A stretch of DNA of 64,000 bases, from positions 32,368,988-32,432,987 of the forward strand of contig OX465584.1 in the NCBI GenBank assembly GCA_950022655.1, in the 5' to 3' direction. The position numbers and the translations under genes were made by a program. This document shows positions 20,756 through 34,300 of the stretch, one piece after another (position 1 is the stretch's first letter; each line of letters begins with the position of its first letter). The DNA comes from Alentia gelatinosa (Eukaryota; Annelida; Polychaeta; Phyllodocida; Polynoidae). The notes under the pieces are model-generated. The model saw only the letters and a list, made by a program, of their open reading frames with translations, did not search any database and had not been told where the DNA came from.

Positions 20756-21684
20756 TGACTATGTATACCTATTGTTCGGGACGGTTAGTATTAGTACTGT
20801 ATTGTTTTGCATCATCATTCATATTCATTCTCTCAATTATCATATTATACCCTCACCGACGACTGTACAACAGATAAAGGATTTACTGTATCCCCATGGA
20901 AGAACTGTAATAACTACAGAATGAGGAATAAACATAATCAAAAAAAACTTTAACAACCATGTTTTTTCTTGTATCATATCTTTAATCGTTTTGAGCAGCT
21001 CAAGTCCATCCTTCGTTTCTGTGACATAGTTTCTAACAGGACAAATCTGATCACGGTGAGTTTCCGGTGTTGATTATTAGTATCTTCATGAGAATCACCA
21101 GTATCGGTCATAGGTTGGAATTTAATGTGCTTATGATGAACTGAAAGTGAAAATGTGATGTCTGGTTGATCAACGCGCCACAAGACCGATACCATCCAAT
21201 ACTTTTAACATCTTCGTGAATGAATTGTGACTGAGAGCTGCACGGTCCGGATGTAATGAAACATTGCCTTTGACATCCATTTATTCATCCAACATTTCTC
21301 TGCCATCGATGCACATGAAACTGCATTGTGTTGAGCCGCGACCATTTTACAAACCATTCATTATAAACCCAATATCCTGGCCCAGTCATCTTCATGCGAA
21401 CGATAACTAAAGGCTTATAACCCATTGAGTAAACACGAGGAAGCACAAAATGTCATGTGTTTGGATCCACATCAGTTATCAAGGAAGTATATATACGATA
21501 TCAGTTACAATCATAATTTTATGGCCTGTATCTGTAAACGTAACAACATAAGAAGCAGATGGTCTAAATTCTGCTATGAGTTAGTCTACTCATGTTTCAA
21601 GCAAATACGTATTCAAAACCATTATAGTTCGGAATCCTACTTAAGACATTTCATCACCGATGCTTTAACTTGACTTTAGAAAAT
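20756..21684. other. LINE 3' tail then non-coding DNA
   Basis: The LINE 3' UTR probably runs to about 20950. Beyond that nothing is recognised. Confidence 0.5.
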
Positions 21685-22015
21685 TACTGCCTTATGCATC
21701 AATCAAGATGAACGACAAGCCAAATCACTTCCCCATGCACCAGCTAGGTTACACTTCTTCTTTCTGCACGGATCACAATGGACGTCAGGGTAAAATTATC
21801 ACTTCCTCATTTATCAAGAGTCACATTGGTAGCTAGGACAAATGGCTTCTTCATGCACCAAGTGAAATGAAAAACCACGACGAATGATTTCCTCATTTAT
21901 CAAACATCACTTCGGTACACAGGACAAGTGGCTTCCCCATGCAGCAATCGCGATAGAAACAAAAACAAGTGGTTTCCCTGCGAATCAATCACGATGGACA
22001 CCAAGACAAAACTTT
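21685..22015 (+). repeat. Degenerate 40-45-bp minisatellite
   Basis: About seven diverged units built on GGACAAGTGGCTTCCCCATG, then CACCAATCACGATGG. Clear copies lie near 21714, 21836, 21923 and 21964. No coding value. Confidence 0.7.
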
Positions 22016-22549
22016 CTAATGCTTCCATCACCAATTTGACAACTTACCAATAAATATAGCTTTTCAGTAATGATAACACACAAAGTCTAAAGTGCGTGTC
22101 CGTTTCGTACTCCTTGATCCGTCCATATTATATATGCCGTCATCTAGATATTCGTTATTAACAACTGTGCATGTAATAATACGACAGCTCTAGAACAGCT
22201 CTAATGATAACAGCTAGATACACCCCTTGTAGAATATTGGGTGTTGACAGAGACCAGTGGACTTCCACTGACAGCATGTACCCCCTTTATTGGTTAGAAT
22301 AGAATATTGCACGATGCTATATAATTGTACGGAAAAGAAAAAGGATCGATCAATAAAGAAAGTTGTGGAAAAAAGGAATAGCGTATACATGAGGATGATA
22401 TACTTGTATATACTATCGGCATCATATATATATATTTTTTTTTTTAATTCATGTTATTGCAAGCCTGGTGTTTGGATAGAAGAGTTACATTCCCGGCAAA
22501 GATGGAAGATTCTTTGCCAGTTTGCATCAACGGTTGCCTTTCTAAAGCC

Positions 22550-22760
22550 CTGTCTCCACTGTGCGATCCAAGGTACATCCAAAGTACGCCCAGTCTGAGA
22601 CTGGAGGTACCTTCAGGATCCTTCAGGAAATTTTTGTAATCGTTTTGAAATCAGTGGTCAGAATAACTGCTACGCAGAGACCACTGTATGTACCTCTTTA
22701 CAGTACCAAATAAAAAAAAATAAAAAAATCGCAACGCGGCCAAACGCACAGTGGAGACAG
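22550..22760. mobile_element. MITE with 16-bp perfect TIRs, 211 bp
   Basis: CTGTCTCCACTGTGCG at 22550-22565 is exactly inverted at 22745-22760. The interior holds a CCAGTCTGAGACTGG palindrome and GGTACCTTC. No target duplication was clear. Confidence 0.7.
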
Positions 22761-22764
22761 CAAG

Positions 22765-23070
22765 TTTCCATCCAGTCTGAGACTGGGCGTACCGATACAC
22801 CCAGTCTCAGACTGGAGGTACCGCATGTACCTGGGATCACAAGTGTCTTTAAATATCAAACATGTTTGATATTTGGTTCGCCCAGTCTGAGATTGGGCGT
22901 ACCTCTATAGCTAGGATCGCAAGCGCTCCAATCGCAAGGGGGGTTGTCTCCACACAGAATCGATGTTACCTTGCGATCACAGGTACATGCGACACGCCAA
23001 GCCGGTACCTCCAATCTCAGACTGGAGGTACCGGATCGCAAGCCCCCTCAGTCGCAGAGTGGAGAAAATC
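22765..23070. repeat. Array of CCAGTCTNAGACTGG palindromes (MITE relatives)
   Basis: Palindromes of the form CCAGTCTNAGACTGG, each next to GGTACC or GGCGTACC, occur near 22772, 22803, 22882 and 23012. The block ends with GTCGCAGAGTGGAG, matching the terminus of the neighbouring element. It looks like a composite of nested copies of one MITE family; another copy lies at 41336-41556. Confidence 0.6.
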
Positions 23071-26000
23071 CTTTAAAAGGATAGAACCGTATAATGATAA
23101 AGCAATCAGAGAATTGAACAGGTGAAAAAAGGAGACTGATAATATGTATACAGAAATCGTAATTCACATCCACATTCTGAGCCCCTTCCCCTTTGATGTG
23201 GCTATTGATGCATTCTAAATAGTAATCCTCTCACCTCTATAGACGCGATAATGTCGTGTTTACAATGCAACAGAAACAAGACGACATCTACACAGAAAGG
23301 TTCTCTAATATAAAGTCTTCCTCATATATCCTGCCTGGGGGGCTAGCTCCGGCTGACAGCTGCTGCAGGCTTTGTTAGAACCACGACTTGAAAAGAATCG
23401 TTAAACCGCTGACCAATAAAAGTGCAGACTAAAAAACCATGAACTGTGCCTTTCAATTTGGTTTCCTTCACATGGCTGCGTCCTTGATGGGCTGTTTACT
23501 GCTGGTTTTCTAAGGTGGTCGGTAGGTGTCTCACGTCACGTCACGTCCGTCACAATGGCAGCTGTCATGGCGGACGGTAGGGACACGTCCTGGGGTCAGC
23601 CAGGACATTGGTGACCATGCCTGGATGCCTCTGCTAAAAGAACAACACACGTCCGCTCAATTGCGTCACATAAATACTACCTGGGAAGGGGACTTTTTTT
23701 TAAATCTTGCAGTGCAACAATGAACAGCGGAGAATAGGGTGAACATTGACAATCTACTATTCCATCCGCCCCCTTTCACTGGTGACCTCCCTCCCACCCT
23801 GGTGGACACACAAAAATACACACCCACCTGTACCATCTCTACTTTTACCTTTACTTGTGTTAAACCCTCGCTAGAGACTGAACCTCTGACACAGCAACCT
23901 GTACGACAACATACACGTTTATGTTATAACCATGCCCACTCGCCCTCACACTGATCAACGTGGACACATACATGAGACTAGATTTAAAAAGCCCAAAGTA
24001 CTATGATGGTGGTTTGAGGATAGCACTGACTATTGAAAATGCCCAAGAGGTTGCCATCTGAGAACTACTATGCAAAGGGTCGTTACTATACGGAAACAGG
24101 GTTATTGTGGCTGTGCGTGATACATATATATATACATGCGGAAAAATAAACGGACCGATGCCGCAAGCAGAGGTTCGTTTATTGTCAATTTACTAAGCAT
24201 TTGTCACGTACAAACACAGTCAGCCTATTTTTGTATCATTATTTACCTTAAATTAACCATTTTTTAACACCTCATTGAGTCGTCTTGGCGGGCTCTGCCG
24301 CCTTGCCCGGTACGCACGGATCTTTCCGTTATCCAGTCTCATAGCACTGTGAGCTGCCGGTCACTGTCCAAGCGTATCACCTGTTATATGCACGCTTACC
24401 GAATAGCGGCCAAACATCGGCCCCAGAGAGTGTACAGTTAATTAACATATTTTTGGGCATGTGCAGTGATCACATTGGGGGTTGTGGACATCTGTATTAG
24501 CATTGTCTCGCTCATAAATTACACGTAAAGAGTTAGAATGCGTAATGACCAAATATTGAGGTATATAAAGTGTAGAATTCACCTGATACCATTTTTAAAA
24601 ATAGCTCAAATATGCGAGACCGATCAATCACAACAAAGTCACGCTGACTGACAATTGGGGAAAGATTGAGTGACAGTTAAGACTACACAACATGGAGAGA
24701 TATTTTCCCTGCTCGATAACGAGTGGGGCTGACATACCCACATCCCAGACTGATGCTGGGGGGAAGACCACAGAAGAGTACCTACCACACTTTGCCTGAT
24801 GAGACTGGATAACAGTCGAAACCACAAAGGAGATATGAGGGCATTACAACCCTCTGAATGCCCAAAACTTTGACGCTGGTCGCCAGAGTGACAGCACAGG
24901 TTGACTTGGTTCAAGAAGTGACTGACCTCCCACATCTGAGACCAACACCACTCCCGCTAAAACTGTCAGGGTGTAGGACTGGTTGAGTTAAAATGACCAT
25001 AAAAGAAGGTGTGCTGAAGAGAAAGATTTCTTTTTCATGATAGTGGTATATTCTAATTGGTGGTACAGTATTGTCTCCCTGATAATATCCTGTATTGTTT
25101 TGTTTAGTTCTGTGTATAGTATGAGTCATGTGGTACAGTTTGTTATAACTAATATAACAAGAAATATAGGATCGAGACCAGACGGTAACAAATATAGCTT
25201 ACATGCTGAAAGGTCGTGCGGCCAGGGGAGACAAATAGGTTCTATGTAAATTGGAAAACGACGAACATATGAAAGAAATAACCGGACTGGCCATGCGACC
25301 TGAAATCGAATCAAAAAGCAAATGTCTGCGCACATTAATCTTGATAAGATGATAGCAAACGCCTACTGTTTGAAGTATTAATGAAACTAATTCTGTAATG
25401 TTCGACTGTAAAGATGAAAAAGTCCAGTAAAGATGATGTTTTTTAGTCAATAAACACTTCTTTTTCCAAGGTATACATGAAAACATATACATATACAGTG
25501 CATTTACTTACACATGCATGTATATAAGCACACATACATATACGAAATTACATTCATACATACATAGAGACATACAAGTATATATAAATACATAAGAAAG
25601 GGCTAGAGATTATACGGAAGAAAAGGGGAAAACCATTTTTTACTAGAAGTGAATAAGAAGTATAAGGTGCAACTCATATCTACAAACATATATGCTAGCA
25701 CATCTCTGTTGTGCATCTTATCACCACCAAAAGTACTTTCAAAAGGAAGAACCCGTGCAGGTGTATAGAAATTGGAATGCTGCTAAAGAGGGGCTCATGA
25801 TGAACTCGGTAAGATTAAAATAACCTAATGTACAGTGCACTGTAACAGACTTCCTGGTGCGAGGTGCGTGGTCGAAATCCCGCCCTTATATTGCAGCATT
25901 TTTTTTTTTGTTGGTACAATTCTTTATTGACTTTAGATAGTTTACAATGTATGTGTTATACTTCCTTTCAATAACAGGGTATTTCAGAATTTCAAGACTT

Positions 26001-27780
26001 GTAGAAGAGCGTACAACACCGATTTCAACAATATTCCACTTGTCAATAAAGTAGGCAGAGTTTCAGCCCTACATTAGGCTGGTTTTCTTAACTCGGCCCA
26101 TTCCCTTGCCATCATAAGAATGTTCACTATCAGTCAGATTTATACATCAAATAAACATGTTTGTTGCCTTACTTTGTATCACAGATCAACATGGTTGATA
26201 TGATCACGAGATATCGTATTGTAGCAAATACAGGAAACAAGAGAAGGTCATCATCAGGTTTACACACAGCTTGTTATTACCAATTTGAGATCGGAGAATC
26301 CAGTTCATATTTCATTACTACATGCTATACATCACACAGGTAAAATCATTCAGTAGGTATCATGATAAGCAACCTATTCCAGATACAATAGCTAGATATG
26401 GTGAGATACTTTCAAAGCGTTTATTACATGCGGTGTGTAGAATACCAACAAGCCTACACGCTGATATTGAATGGTAGGCCTTCTTACGATATCCCGCTTC
26501 AAATTGTGTGATTCTACATACATGTTCATAAACCCATGTATGCTCCATTTCTACCAACAACCTCGAAAGCAGGTAGAAAGGTGGATGTACCTCGACTATT
26601 ACTATTTATCATGTTGACTATATTTTGTTAGATTATATGTTTTTCTTTATATTCACTTGAGAGTTCAGGTATCAAAATCACCATCACCAACAGGCAAAGG
26701 GGTCTTTTTTTCTAAATTTCCTTTTCACCACTCAACTTCTTATCAGAAGAATTTCGTGTACCATAGACGCATTGAAGTTTGTTTAATTCCGAACAAGAAG
26801 GTTACCGTCATATCAGACCTAGGACAAGATCAAATCAGGAAGATGAGGTGACAGAAAAATGTTGTGGTGATGTAGATCACCGAGCGAGATCCGAATCCGG
26901 GGCACGTTCCTAAAATATATAGTATCAAGAATTCTCACTTCCCAGAAAGGAAGCGACTAATATCCACAAACATTGTTATCTATGTATCAGAGGATGAACG
27001 TTGAACATTGCAATCAACAAGAGAGAGAAGGAGAGTGTTTAACTTTCGAAGAAGAAAAGTGCAAATCTATTTTGATCTATTATAGTGCGTCAGAGTTTAA
27101 AACCTCTACAACAAAGCCGCTCCTCAGTTAACGCACACAAATGAATCAATCTCTGCGTTGTGGTCACTGTAGTGCGCCTGTTCTCATACTTTAGATGTGA
27201 TGTATTCCACGGGGATGTCATAAAATACACACCTACAATTCATCGTCCTCACTGCATCCTTGAGCCTTTATCACATTAGTCCATACAGAAAATCCCAATA
27301 GGAATAACCTAAGCTTGCACTCGTTTGAACGGACTCGGGATCAACCACAAGGATGCGGGGACATCGAAAGAGACCACATTTCTTCCCGTGTGGCAAAATG
27401 TCGATAAAGTCTTATTAATTCTATGCAATGACTTTGTGTTTATTTCCGAGCAGCACATTTTAAAGAGACAGGCAATTTGTCCCGCTCTTGCGAGATCGTG
27501 AGGAATTGATCAAGTTTCGCCGTTGAATTAATCGGTTGAGTGGGCGTTGTAACCGCTGCAATATGTCAAGTGTGTTTACTCCCGCCAGGGATCAAGTACA
27601 AACACCAGACACAACAAACACATTTACAAAGACGTAAAGTAGGCCCATATGTTCTCGCATGCAAATAATGATAACAACAATAAAAAGTAAACTCCAATAA
27701 AATGCCATTTATAATCATCAAACCCAGATGACATTGACACAGGAATCAGGTGCTGGAAACTAGACCAATTCAAAACATCT
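23071..27780. other. Non-coding DNA, no gene recognised
   Basis: Only short, non-conserved-looking open frames occur. Minor items: CACGTCACGTCACGTC direct repeats near 23529, a (TA)-rich run at 24123, CATA-rich simple sequence at 25490-25600, and B-box-like words near 25869 (TGGTCGAAATCCCGCC, followed by a T run) and 26891 that may be SINE relics. Confidence 0.5.
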
Positions 27781-27785
27781 GACGA

Positions 27786-27861
27786 GTCACGTGACCAAGA
27801 GGGACGCAGCCAACCTCTGACCCCTAACCTCAGCGTCGGTCCTGCCACCACAATGACGTCA
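27786..27861. promoter_or_regulatory. E-box palindrome and CRE palindrome pair
   Basis: GTCACGTGAC (27786-27795) is a perfect bHLH-Zip type E-box. TGACGTCA (27854-27861) is a perfect cAMP-response element. They lie 58 bp apart in a relatively CpG-containing stretch. No exon is identifiable, so promoter or enhancer activity is a guess. Confidence 0.3.
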
Positions 27862-29764
27862 CAACGTCTACAACGTCCGGGTTGTCCCGTGGCTATACGA
27901 CCTTCTTCATCTCCACTCGCAACCTTATTTCTTTACTCGAAATACATCCATAGGGTTAACATCATGATATCCGCTTGGTGGGTGATTTTTTCCCTATCTA
28001 GCTCAATGATAAAGAACGGCTATTCGTGGAGATTCACGCAGCTTCAAATGGCGTGGGTTTTTTTTCGTTTAACAAGCGAGAGTCCAACACCCTGCCAGAC
28101 AAGGACCCACTAATTTATCGGTTTCTCTATGCCCTGGGCATGCCGATTAAAATAATGTGCCTGTCGTAAAGTCGGTCGTACACTCAGACGACCCGGAACG
28201 TGTGGGGTTTGCCGGGAAGCTGATTGCCGGATGTTCTATGCTGCGAAATGTCGTCTGCTGTCTCATGATACACTTCAAGCACAATCTATGGAAGAAATCC
28301 CCTGGTTGGAATGAAAGAAGCAACGAGAATATGCGCTTGGAGAACAGTGGCTTGTCACTTTCACCGAATATCATCAATTCTGTTTGAATTTGGTTACGAA
28401 AACAAGTCATCTTCTTTAGGACTTGCGCACCAATCTAGTGACTGGTTTTTTTTCTATTCTATATCAAAGTATAGGTGTCTTTTTTATCATCTGGTAAAGG
28501 TTTCATCAGAATTTTGGCTCAGATCAGATTCAAACCGTAATGGTTGGAGAAGGAGGACAATAGTTTATAATGTTTTTTTTTCTTTACTTTGATAACTTGA
28601 ATTTGCATCGCTGAGTTATGAACCCAATATTACCTTGATTTTAACGCTGCACAATATCCTCGCATTCGCTGTATAGTAACAATGAAAATTAAAAAACAGA
28701 TATGTCTTTATACGAATGTCCCAGAGAGGTGCTGAACTTGGAATTCCTATTCCCACTACCTGTGCATCAATCAATACCACTCGTTCCTCAAGGTGAGTTA
28801 TTCAAAAGAGTTTCTGGCGATACGTTGTTAAAGCCTGAGTTTACATACTGCTGCACTCTAATTTCGCCTCTCTGATAATTAACTTGTACATGTATAGTAA
28901 CTCGGGCCAGACACCAAGCGGTTGAAATTGGTATGGTCCAAGATATAAAATCATGAAGGCGTCTACAACTAATAGATTAGACTTTGATTATGGACATTCA
29001 ATAGGAAATAAAACTACTTCGTGAAATTCCCCCATCGCCTGACAGGACTGTATGCCCATCTTTGATCAGCAATCATAGCATTATGATTTTATTTCTTATT
29101 TTTCCTCCATATATTATTCGCTATCATATATGTCTCAGAATTTAGGTGTCAAAAATGTCAATAATGTCACCAAAATTAATATATGACAGTATCACGCGCC
29201 AATTAAAAGGTATTATTGCAAATATTTAGAAGTAGAACTTGCACTTAGATATATATCTTGCACGACATGTAATGATAAGATGATAGATGCAGGCTACTTA
29301 TACATACACACCAGGATTGTGATAACGCTTACAATGTATTACTCCAAAATGCCACCGATATCATTCGTACAGCGTCCTAAAACGGCAGGACTCGAAATGC
29401 ATGTGGCCTAATCCACTTTCCTTTGTTGCCAATAGAAGTACATTGTGACTTTTATTCCTTGCGCAGTCTCTGTTTTTTCCCCTGCCGACTTTTGTGTAGA
29501 GTTTATGTCATCCGGGAAATAGCGTGACAAGAGCAATGTTGGGGAAGGGAGGGGGCGCGTGGACCGGGAGGAGGGCGGCTGAGGGAAGCAGCAGCAGGCC
29601 CAGTAGGTTAGGGAAACTGATATACACATGCACCAGAACGACACCGGATTTTTGTGCACTCATAACTCGATCCTGCTGGCAATGTATCACCCACCCACTA
29701 GCCATATGTGGGGCAAGCGTCCTTTTGCCTGACTGCTTGTCTCTATCCGTCAGTCGGTTTGTCT
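27862..29764. other. Non-coding DNA
   Basis: Nothing recognised beyond short open frames. Confidence 0.5.
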
Positions 29765-29799
29765 GTCCGTCCGTCCGTCCGTCCATCTCTCTCTTTCTT

Positions 29800-29845
<46 letters not shown>
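29765..29845 (+). repeat. Compound microsatellite (CCGT)n-(TTTC)n-(TC)n
   Basis: GTCCGTCCGTCCGTCC passes into TTTCTTTCTTTC and then about 17 TC units. Confidence 0.95.
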
Positions 29846-29847
<2 letters not shown>

Positions 29848-32739
29848 TGCTCTGTCTCTTATGCGTATCCCATTTGTTTCTATATCTCTCACCCTTTCTC
29901 ATTATTTCCCTTTGCTTCTCTCCGGTCTCTCCCTATTTCCTCAACCCTTACCTTATTCATCTATATCTAGATTTGTATTTGTCTACTTCGATAGCTTTAG
30001 TGATGCGATGACTAGTAATAAAACAACACCATGTAGTTGAACAGGTCATAGGTGTCCCCCATGAAGAGAACAATCGTGATTATGTATTACGCATAGCCAT
30101 CATAGAAGGCTTGTAAGAGTACAGTAATATAATGGGCATATCGGACCATAAGTGAGTCAGGAACTATATTTATACCACACTAGAACAAGTTCCCTAAAAA
30201 AATCCGAAGCAATTCTCTGACTTCCCCACCCCTCCTTCTCCCTCCTTTACATATTCCTCACACTTTTTTGTTCTCATGTTACACGCGGTTAGATTTTGGC
30301 CCAGTGCTAGTCATTATCATGTTGGGGGTACTTGGTGAAAAAAAGTCGTCTGCTATCTCCAACTGGTCTAGTTAACGATATGGGTCGCGGCGATGGCAGG
30401 TGCCTGACGGGCGGTCGGTGATGTTCCCTCCCTTATTCCCGTCGCCTCAGTCCGATGTATAGATTACCTCAGCGAAATAGGAAAGGTCGCCAGGTATATC
30501 GAGGAAAGGCAGAAGGGGCCAGTCACCCAGTTTGAGAGATGGGTCGTATGGTTAGTGGTATGACACAGCACGCAGAGTTTAGCTACTGCTTGTTTCACAG
30601 CAGGAAAGTGGTGACTAAAGAGTCTCGAGAAAGAGGCAATATTCTATCTAATCTAGTCCCTACTTATTTAGACCTGTGCTAGAAAAAACTGTAATATGGG
30701 AATGTTGAATCCTAAGGTTCATTCATAACATAAAAAATCGCAGTGGTCATATCTACTTTCACAATGAAAAATAGCAAAACCAAATATCTGCTACGAGAGA
30801 GATGTTTCCGTCTGCTGGTTCCGTCAGGTTCATCGGTAAACCTTGTAGGACTTTGACCAGCACGACAAGAACTAGCGGTTTCAACTGACAACACAAATGG
30901 CTATGGCTCATTAATGTGGAATCACATGTCAACTTCCACAAAATAACTACAATTAGGTATACAATGTAGCGTGTCGGTCTAAATTATAGCCGAGTACTTC
31001 ACGAACTCTATTAACATAATCCGGCATCAAAGAGAACTAGAAAAAATGTGAATTGAAGTAGGGATTTTGTGAAATTGGACAGTTTGGAACTGATCTTGAC
31101 TTATGAACCAAAAGAGGTAAAACATATATAAAAACCTTCTTGTGCGATCTGATCCGATGTTTTAAGCTTAAACTGGGTGCTATTTCCTTCCGTTGAAACG
31201 GCGGTGTGTGAGTAAGTCAATGACTGCATTGAGGTTGTTTCTTTACACATATGACTCATGGTTCTAGGACGGATTAAATCTTAAGCCGAGGATCTTTTTA
31301 AGCTACTGAAGTGGAAAAGTTGGCCCGGATAAAAATACTATTGGTTAAGATTTGAAGTCAAATACATGCATATAAATACATCAAATGTCATATCTCAAAT
31401 AGATAACCTGTTATGATGGACATGGCTTGTCTATGTCAATAACCATTCTTAATCAACATACCAGCCTAATATAGGGGTTCTCTAAACATATAATCTAGTA
31501 TAACATCAGGAGATCACGGTGTTGTAAATAAAGTATATGTATTTGTATATGTACATTGGTACTATCAATTAACCTTAAATCATGGGACCACTTTGAATAT
31601 TGGTCATTCCCCTCCACTTACGCAATTCAATTATTGGATTCACCCATTAGGTTTCACTGAGTTCAATCACGGATTTGTATACAAGTCAATAGTTCAATTA
31701 AGTAATGTATATCTACACATGTATTAGGTATTTCACGAAGCAGAAATAAATGACATAATGACTCAGATTTTAGATGGATATTATTTTTCTTAACGGTAAT
31801 TCTATAGCAGTATGTGTAGATGCCATTTTGATTATCGGTAATTCTAAAGCAGTATATGCAGATGAAGTTCTATTTTCATGACTTTCCTATTCCCCCTAGA
31901 TTTTCTACCAACGTCCTCGTGAATTCAATTCAACTTCGGCAACGAGCTTCGCAAGGTATCACCCCTCACCCCTTATTAGCCCCACCTTTCCTCCAAGCAC
32001 CTCCACCCACATTTCACCCACACAACCCTCTCTGCTCTTACACCACTCCAGTCTCTAATCATGATTGACATTGATTTTAATAATTCAGAGCCATTATTGG
32101 AAAACTTCAAAAAGCTGACCTACTTCCACCTCACGAGCCAATAGGTCACGTGGGCATGGCCGTTACACTCTCCAAGCGCACCATCCATCGGGTGTTCCGC
32201 TGTTCTCCTTTTCATTGACAGGCAGACGTCCTATCGGCTTGGAGAATGTCGTTGTGCTTTTGTTTTAAATTTTTTCCCACACTTTTTATCAGCTCAATTC
32301 TCGTTAAGTCCCACCCGCACGTTCCCTCGCTCTAGCAGTAACCCTACTTCAACACTATTGCTGACATGCAACTATATATATATTTTTTACAACGTCCATA
32401 ACCTGATCGGTAATATTTTTTACCACCTCCTGTGTAACCTCTGTGGTTGTGAGTTTATTTACTGTAGGTGATCTCAGCTGCCGACCCGGCTGTTCCCAAT
32501 ACTCCCTCCCATCCCATAAATAGCCGTTTTCTGTGAGTGGCGTGATGGGTGCCTTGGTGCACTAGTCATGTAAAGTGATATCGGACAACGTTTGATTTCC
32601 ACTTTTTTTGTGTAGTCCCATAACGGAGCTAGAGATGTTGACTGGTTCTATCTGCATTACAGCCTCCGAGGAGGAGAGAGACACACAGAGACACACAGAG
32701 GGGCCGCGGGTGGAGGCAGAGACAGAGAATAGATACCGA
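29846..32739. other. Non-coding DNA
   Basis: No gene or structured repeat recognised. TC-rich sequence continues to about 29950. A GGTCACGTGGGC E-box-like word occurs near 32144. Confidence 0.5.
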
Positions 32740-32754
32740 GTTGGTTGCAGGCAT

Positions 32755-33060
32755 ATCCTGCATAGATCTTTAGCGATCTGATCTTGAATAAGTAACGTAG
32801 ATCATGGGTTCATCCTGAATATAACTTGAGCTCAGTTAAACCTGCGTAAATGATGAGGTGTGGACAAGTAGATCGCTATTTCTTTGTGAGCAGATCATTA
32901 GTTAATCGTAGATTTCGATCTGCTCTTATGTACAGGTGAGGATTGAAAATAAATTGCAAAATTATTCTAAGTAGATCGTGAACTAATGCTCCGAAAGTGA
33001 TCAGCAGAAGAGCATGATCTGATTCTGAGGAGCTGATTCACCACACCGCGTGAGCTAATC
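32755..33060. repeat. GATC-rich stretch
   Basis: GATC-containing words (AGATCT, CGATCTGATCTTG, GTAGATCG, GCAGATCATT, GTGATCAGC) recur about every 20-40 bp, well above expectation. No clear period. It may be a decayed tandem array. Confidence 0.4.
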
Positions 33061-33221
33061 CTCACTATGACAATACCGTAACAACTTCATGAATACATCA
33101 CAAAATTAACCTCATGATAGAGACTGATCTGATGATCTTGAGGAGAAAATTATCTGATGGTCTTGAGGAGATCAGAAACATATGGCTACTCGCTAATTTG
33201 TGACAACAATAGAGGGAACGA

Positions 33222-33312
33222 GCGATTCCCGCCTGATGCCCGCCTGATGCCCGACTGATGTCTGTGAGACCTGCCTGGTGCCCGCCATGCCTGCGATGCC
33301 CGCTAGATGACC
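33222..33312 (+). repeat. Degenerate GATGCCCGCCT repeat
   Basis: About seven imperfect 11-bp units, such as CCGCCTGATGCCCGCCTGAT, running from 33228 to 33308. Confidence 0.7.
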
Positions 33313-34228
33313 TCACCAAAGTATGTTGCAGCAACCTGGAGAAACGTAAATCGACATAGAACTGTAATCCCAACGTGGTGCCAAGGCGCGGCTCCTGCGT
33401 CATAATATCGTCTGCTAGTACATCCGCCCGCTTTTTATTATGACATGAAAAGCCGAAATGTATTAGACATAATACGAATACAGGAAGTTGTAGTTCATTT
33501 TAGAGCAGTTGATGGAATTTCATTGAAAGATAACGCTTATCAGATATATGCTTTTTGAATGTATGTATGCAAACTTCATTGAGTCGTTGAAAGATTGATA
33601 ATGAATACTCATTAAGAGAAGAAATAAATTGGGAAAATATTCTTTGCAATATGTGTCACAGCGAGGATGGGTAGAGTAGGGGTATGGTAGGTAGATGAGT
33701 AGCGATAGGACTCGGGGACTGAGACCAGTATAAGATTCATACGATTGTCTTTATGAAAATACCATATCCACCATGTGTTTCTCAATTCGTTGCATGCTTG
33801 CATACGGCATACAGTCCGTCAAACAAAAACGACACGTATTTCAATCCACAGTCTAATAAATGGTGTTTATTTGAAAAGAAATCAGCAACGCCTACTCACA
33901 GTCAACCAGTACCTTTGAGCCAGAGAGTAGCTGGTTGTGTGTGTGTGTGTGTCGGAGCTGGGGGTGTATCTGTATCCACCCACCTATACGTATGCTCACC
34001 TCGTTAAGCAATTCCACGAGCAATATGTAGAAAGTCCGGCATCCTGTTACCTGGAAGTCGTCTGGGGTTTTACCCGTTGCCCCAACACCCGCGCCTCTCA
34101 CCACTTTTACCTCGCCCCCTTCACCACAACATGACACCCCTCCCTTCCTTCCCACACACGCCTGGCTGTCTACATCAAGGTTGGCTGTAGGTTGGGGGTG
34201 GGAATGGCTCAGAAACCATGCACCCTTG
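33313..34228. other. Non-coding DNA with a short (TG)n
   Basis: A (TG)9 microsatellite lies at about 33935-33952. Otherwise nothing is recognised. Confidence 0.5.
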
Positions 34229-34300
34229 CGACGTCACCCTCTCACAGATGGCGCGTTTATGACGTCATAAAAATAGCGCGCACGTCATTTATGCACGACG
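34229..34300. promoter_or_regulatory. CRE cluster beside an AT-rich box
   Basis: CGACGTCA (34229-34236), TTATGACGTCATAA with a full CRE at 34260-34267, then AAAATAGCGCGCACGTCATT holding another half site. The arrangement resembles an ATF/CREB-bound proximal promoter, but no transcript start or first exon can be shown. Confidence 0.35.

Noticed and set aside
22290..22598. 102-residue plus-strand open frame ending in the MITE
   Set aside because: No domain; it runs across a repeat boundary at 22550.
27782..27806. Second hammerhead-like site (CTGACGAGTCACGTGACC)
   Set aside because: The GAAA following stem II is absent.
29524..30040. Ser/Leu/Phe-rich open frames at 29.5-30.0 kb
   Set aside because: They are produced by the (TC)n microsatellite.
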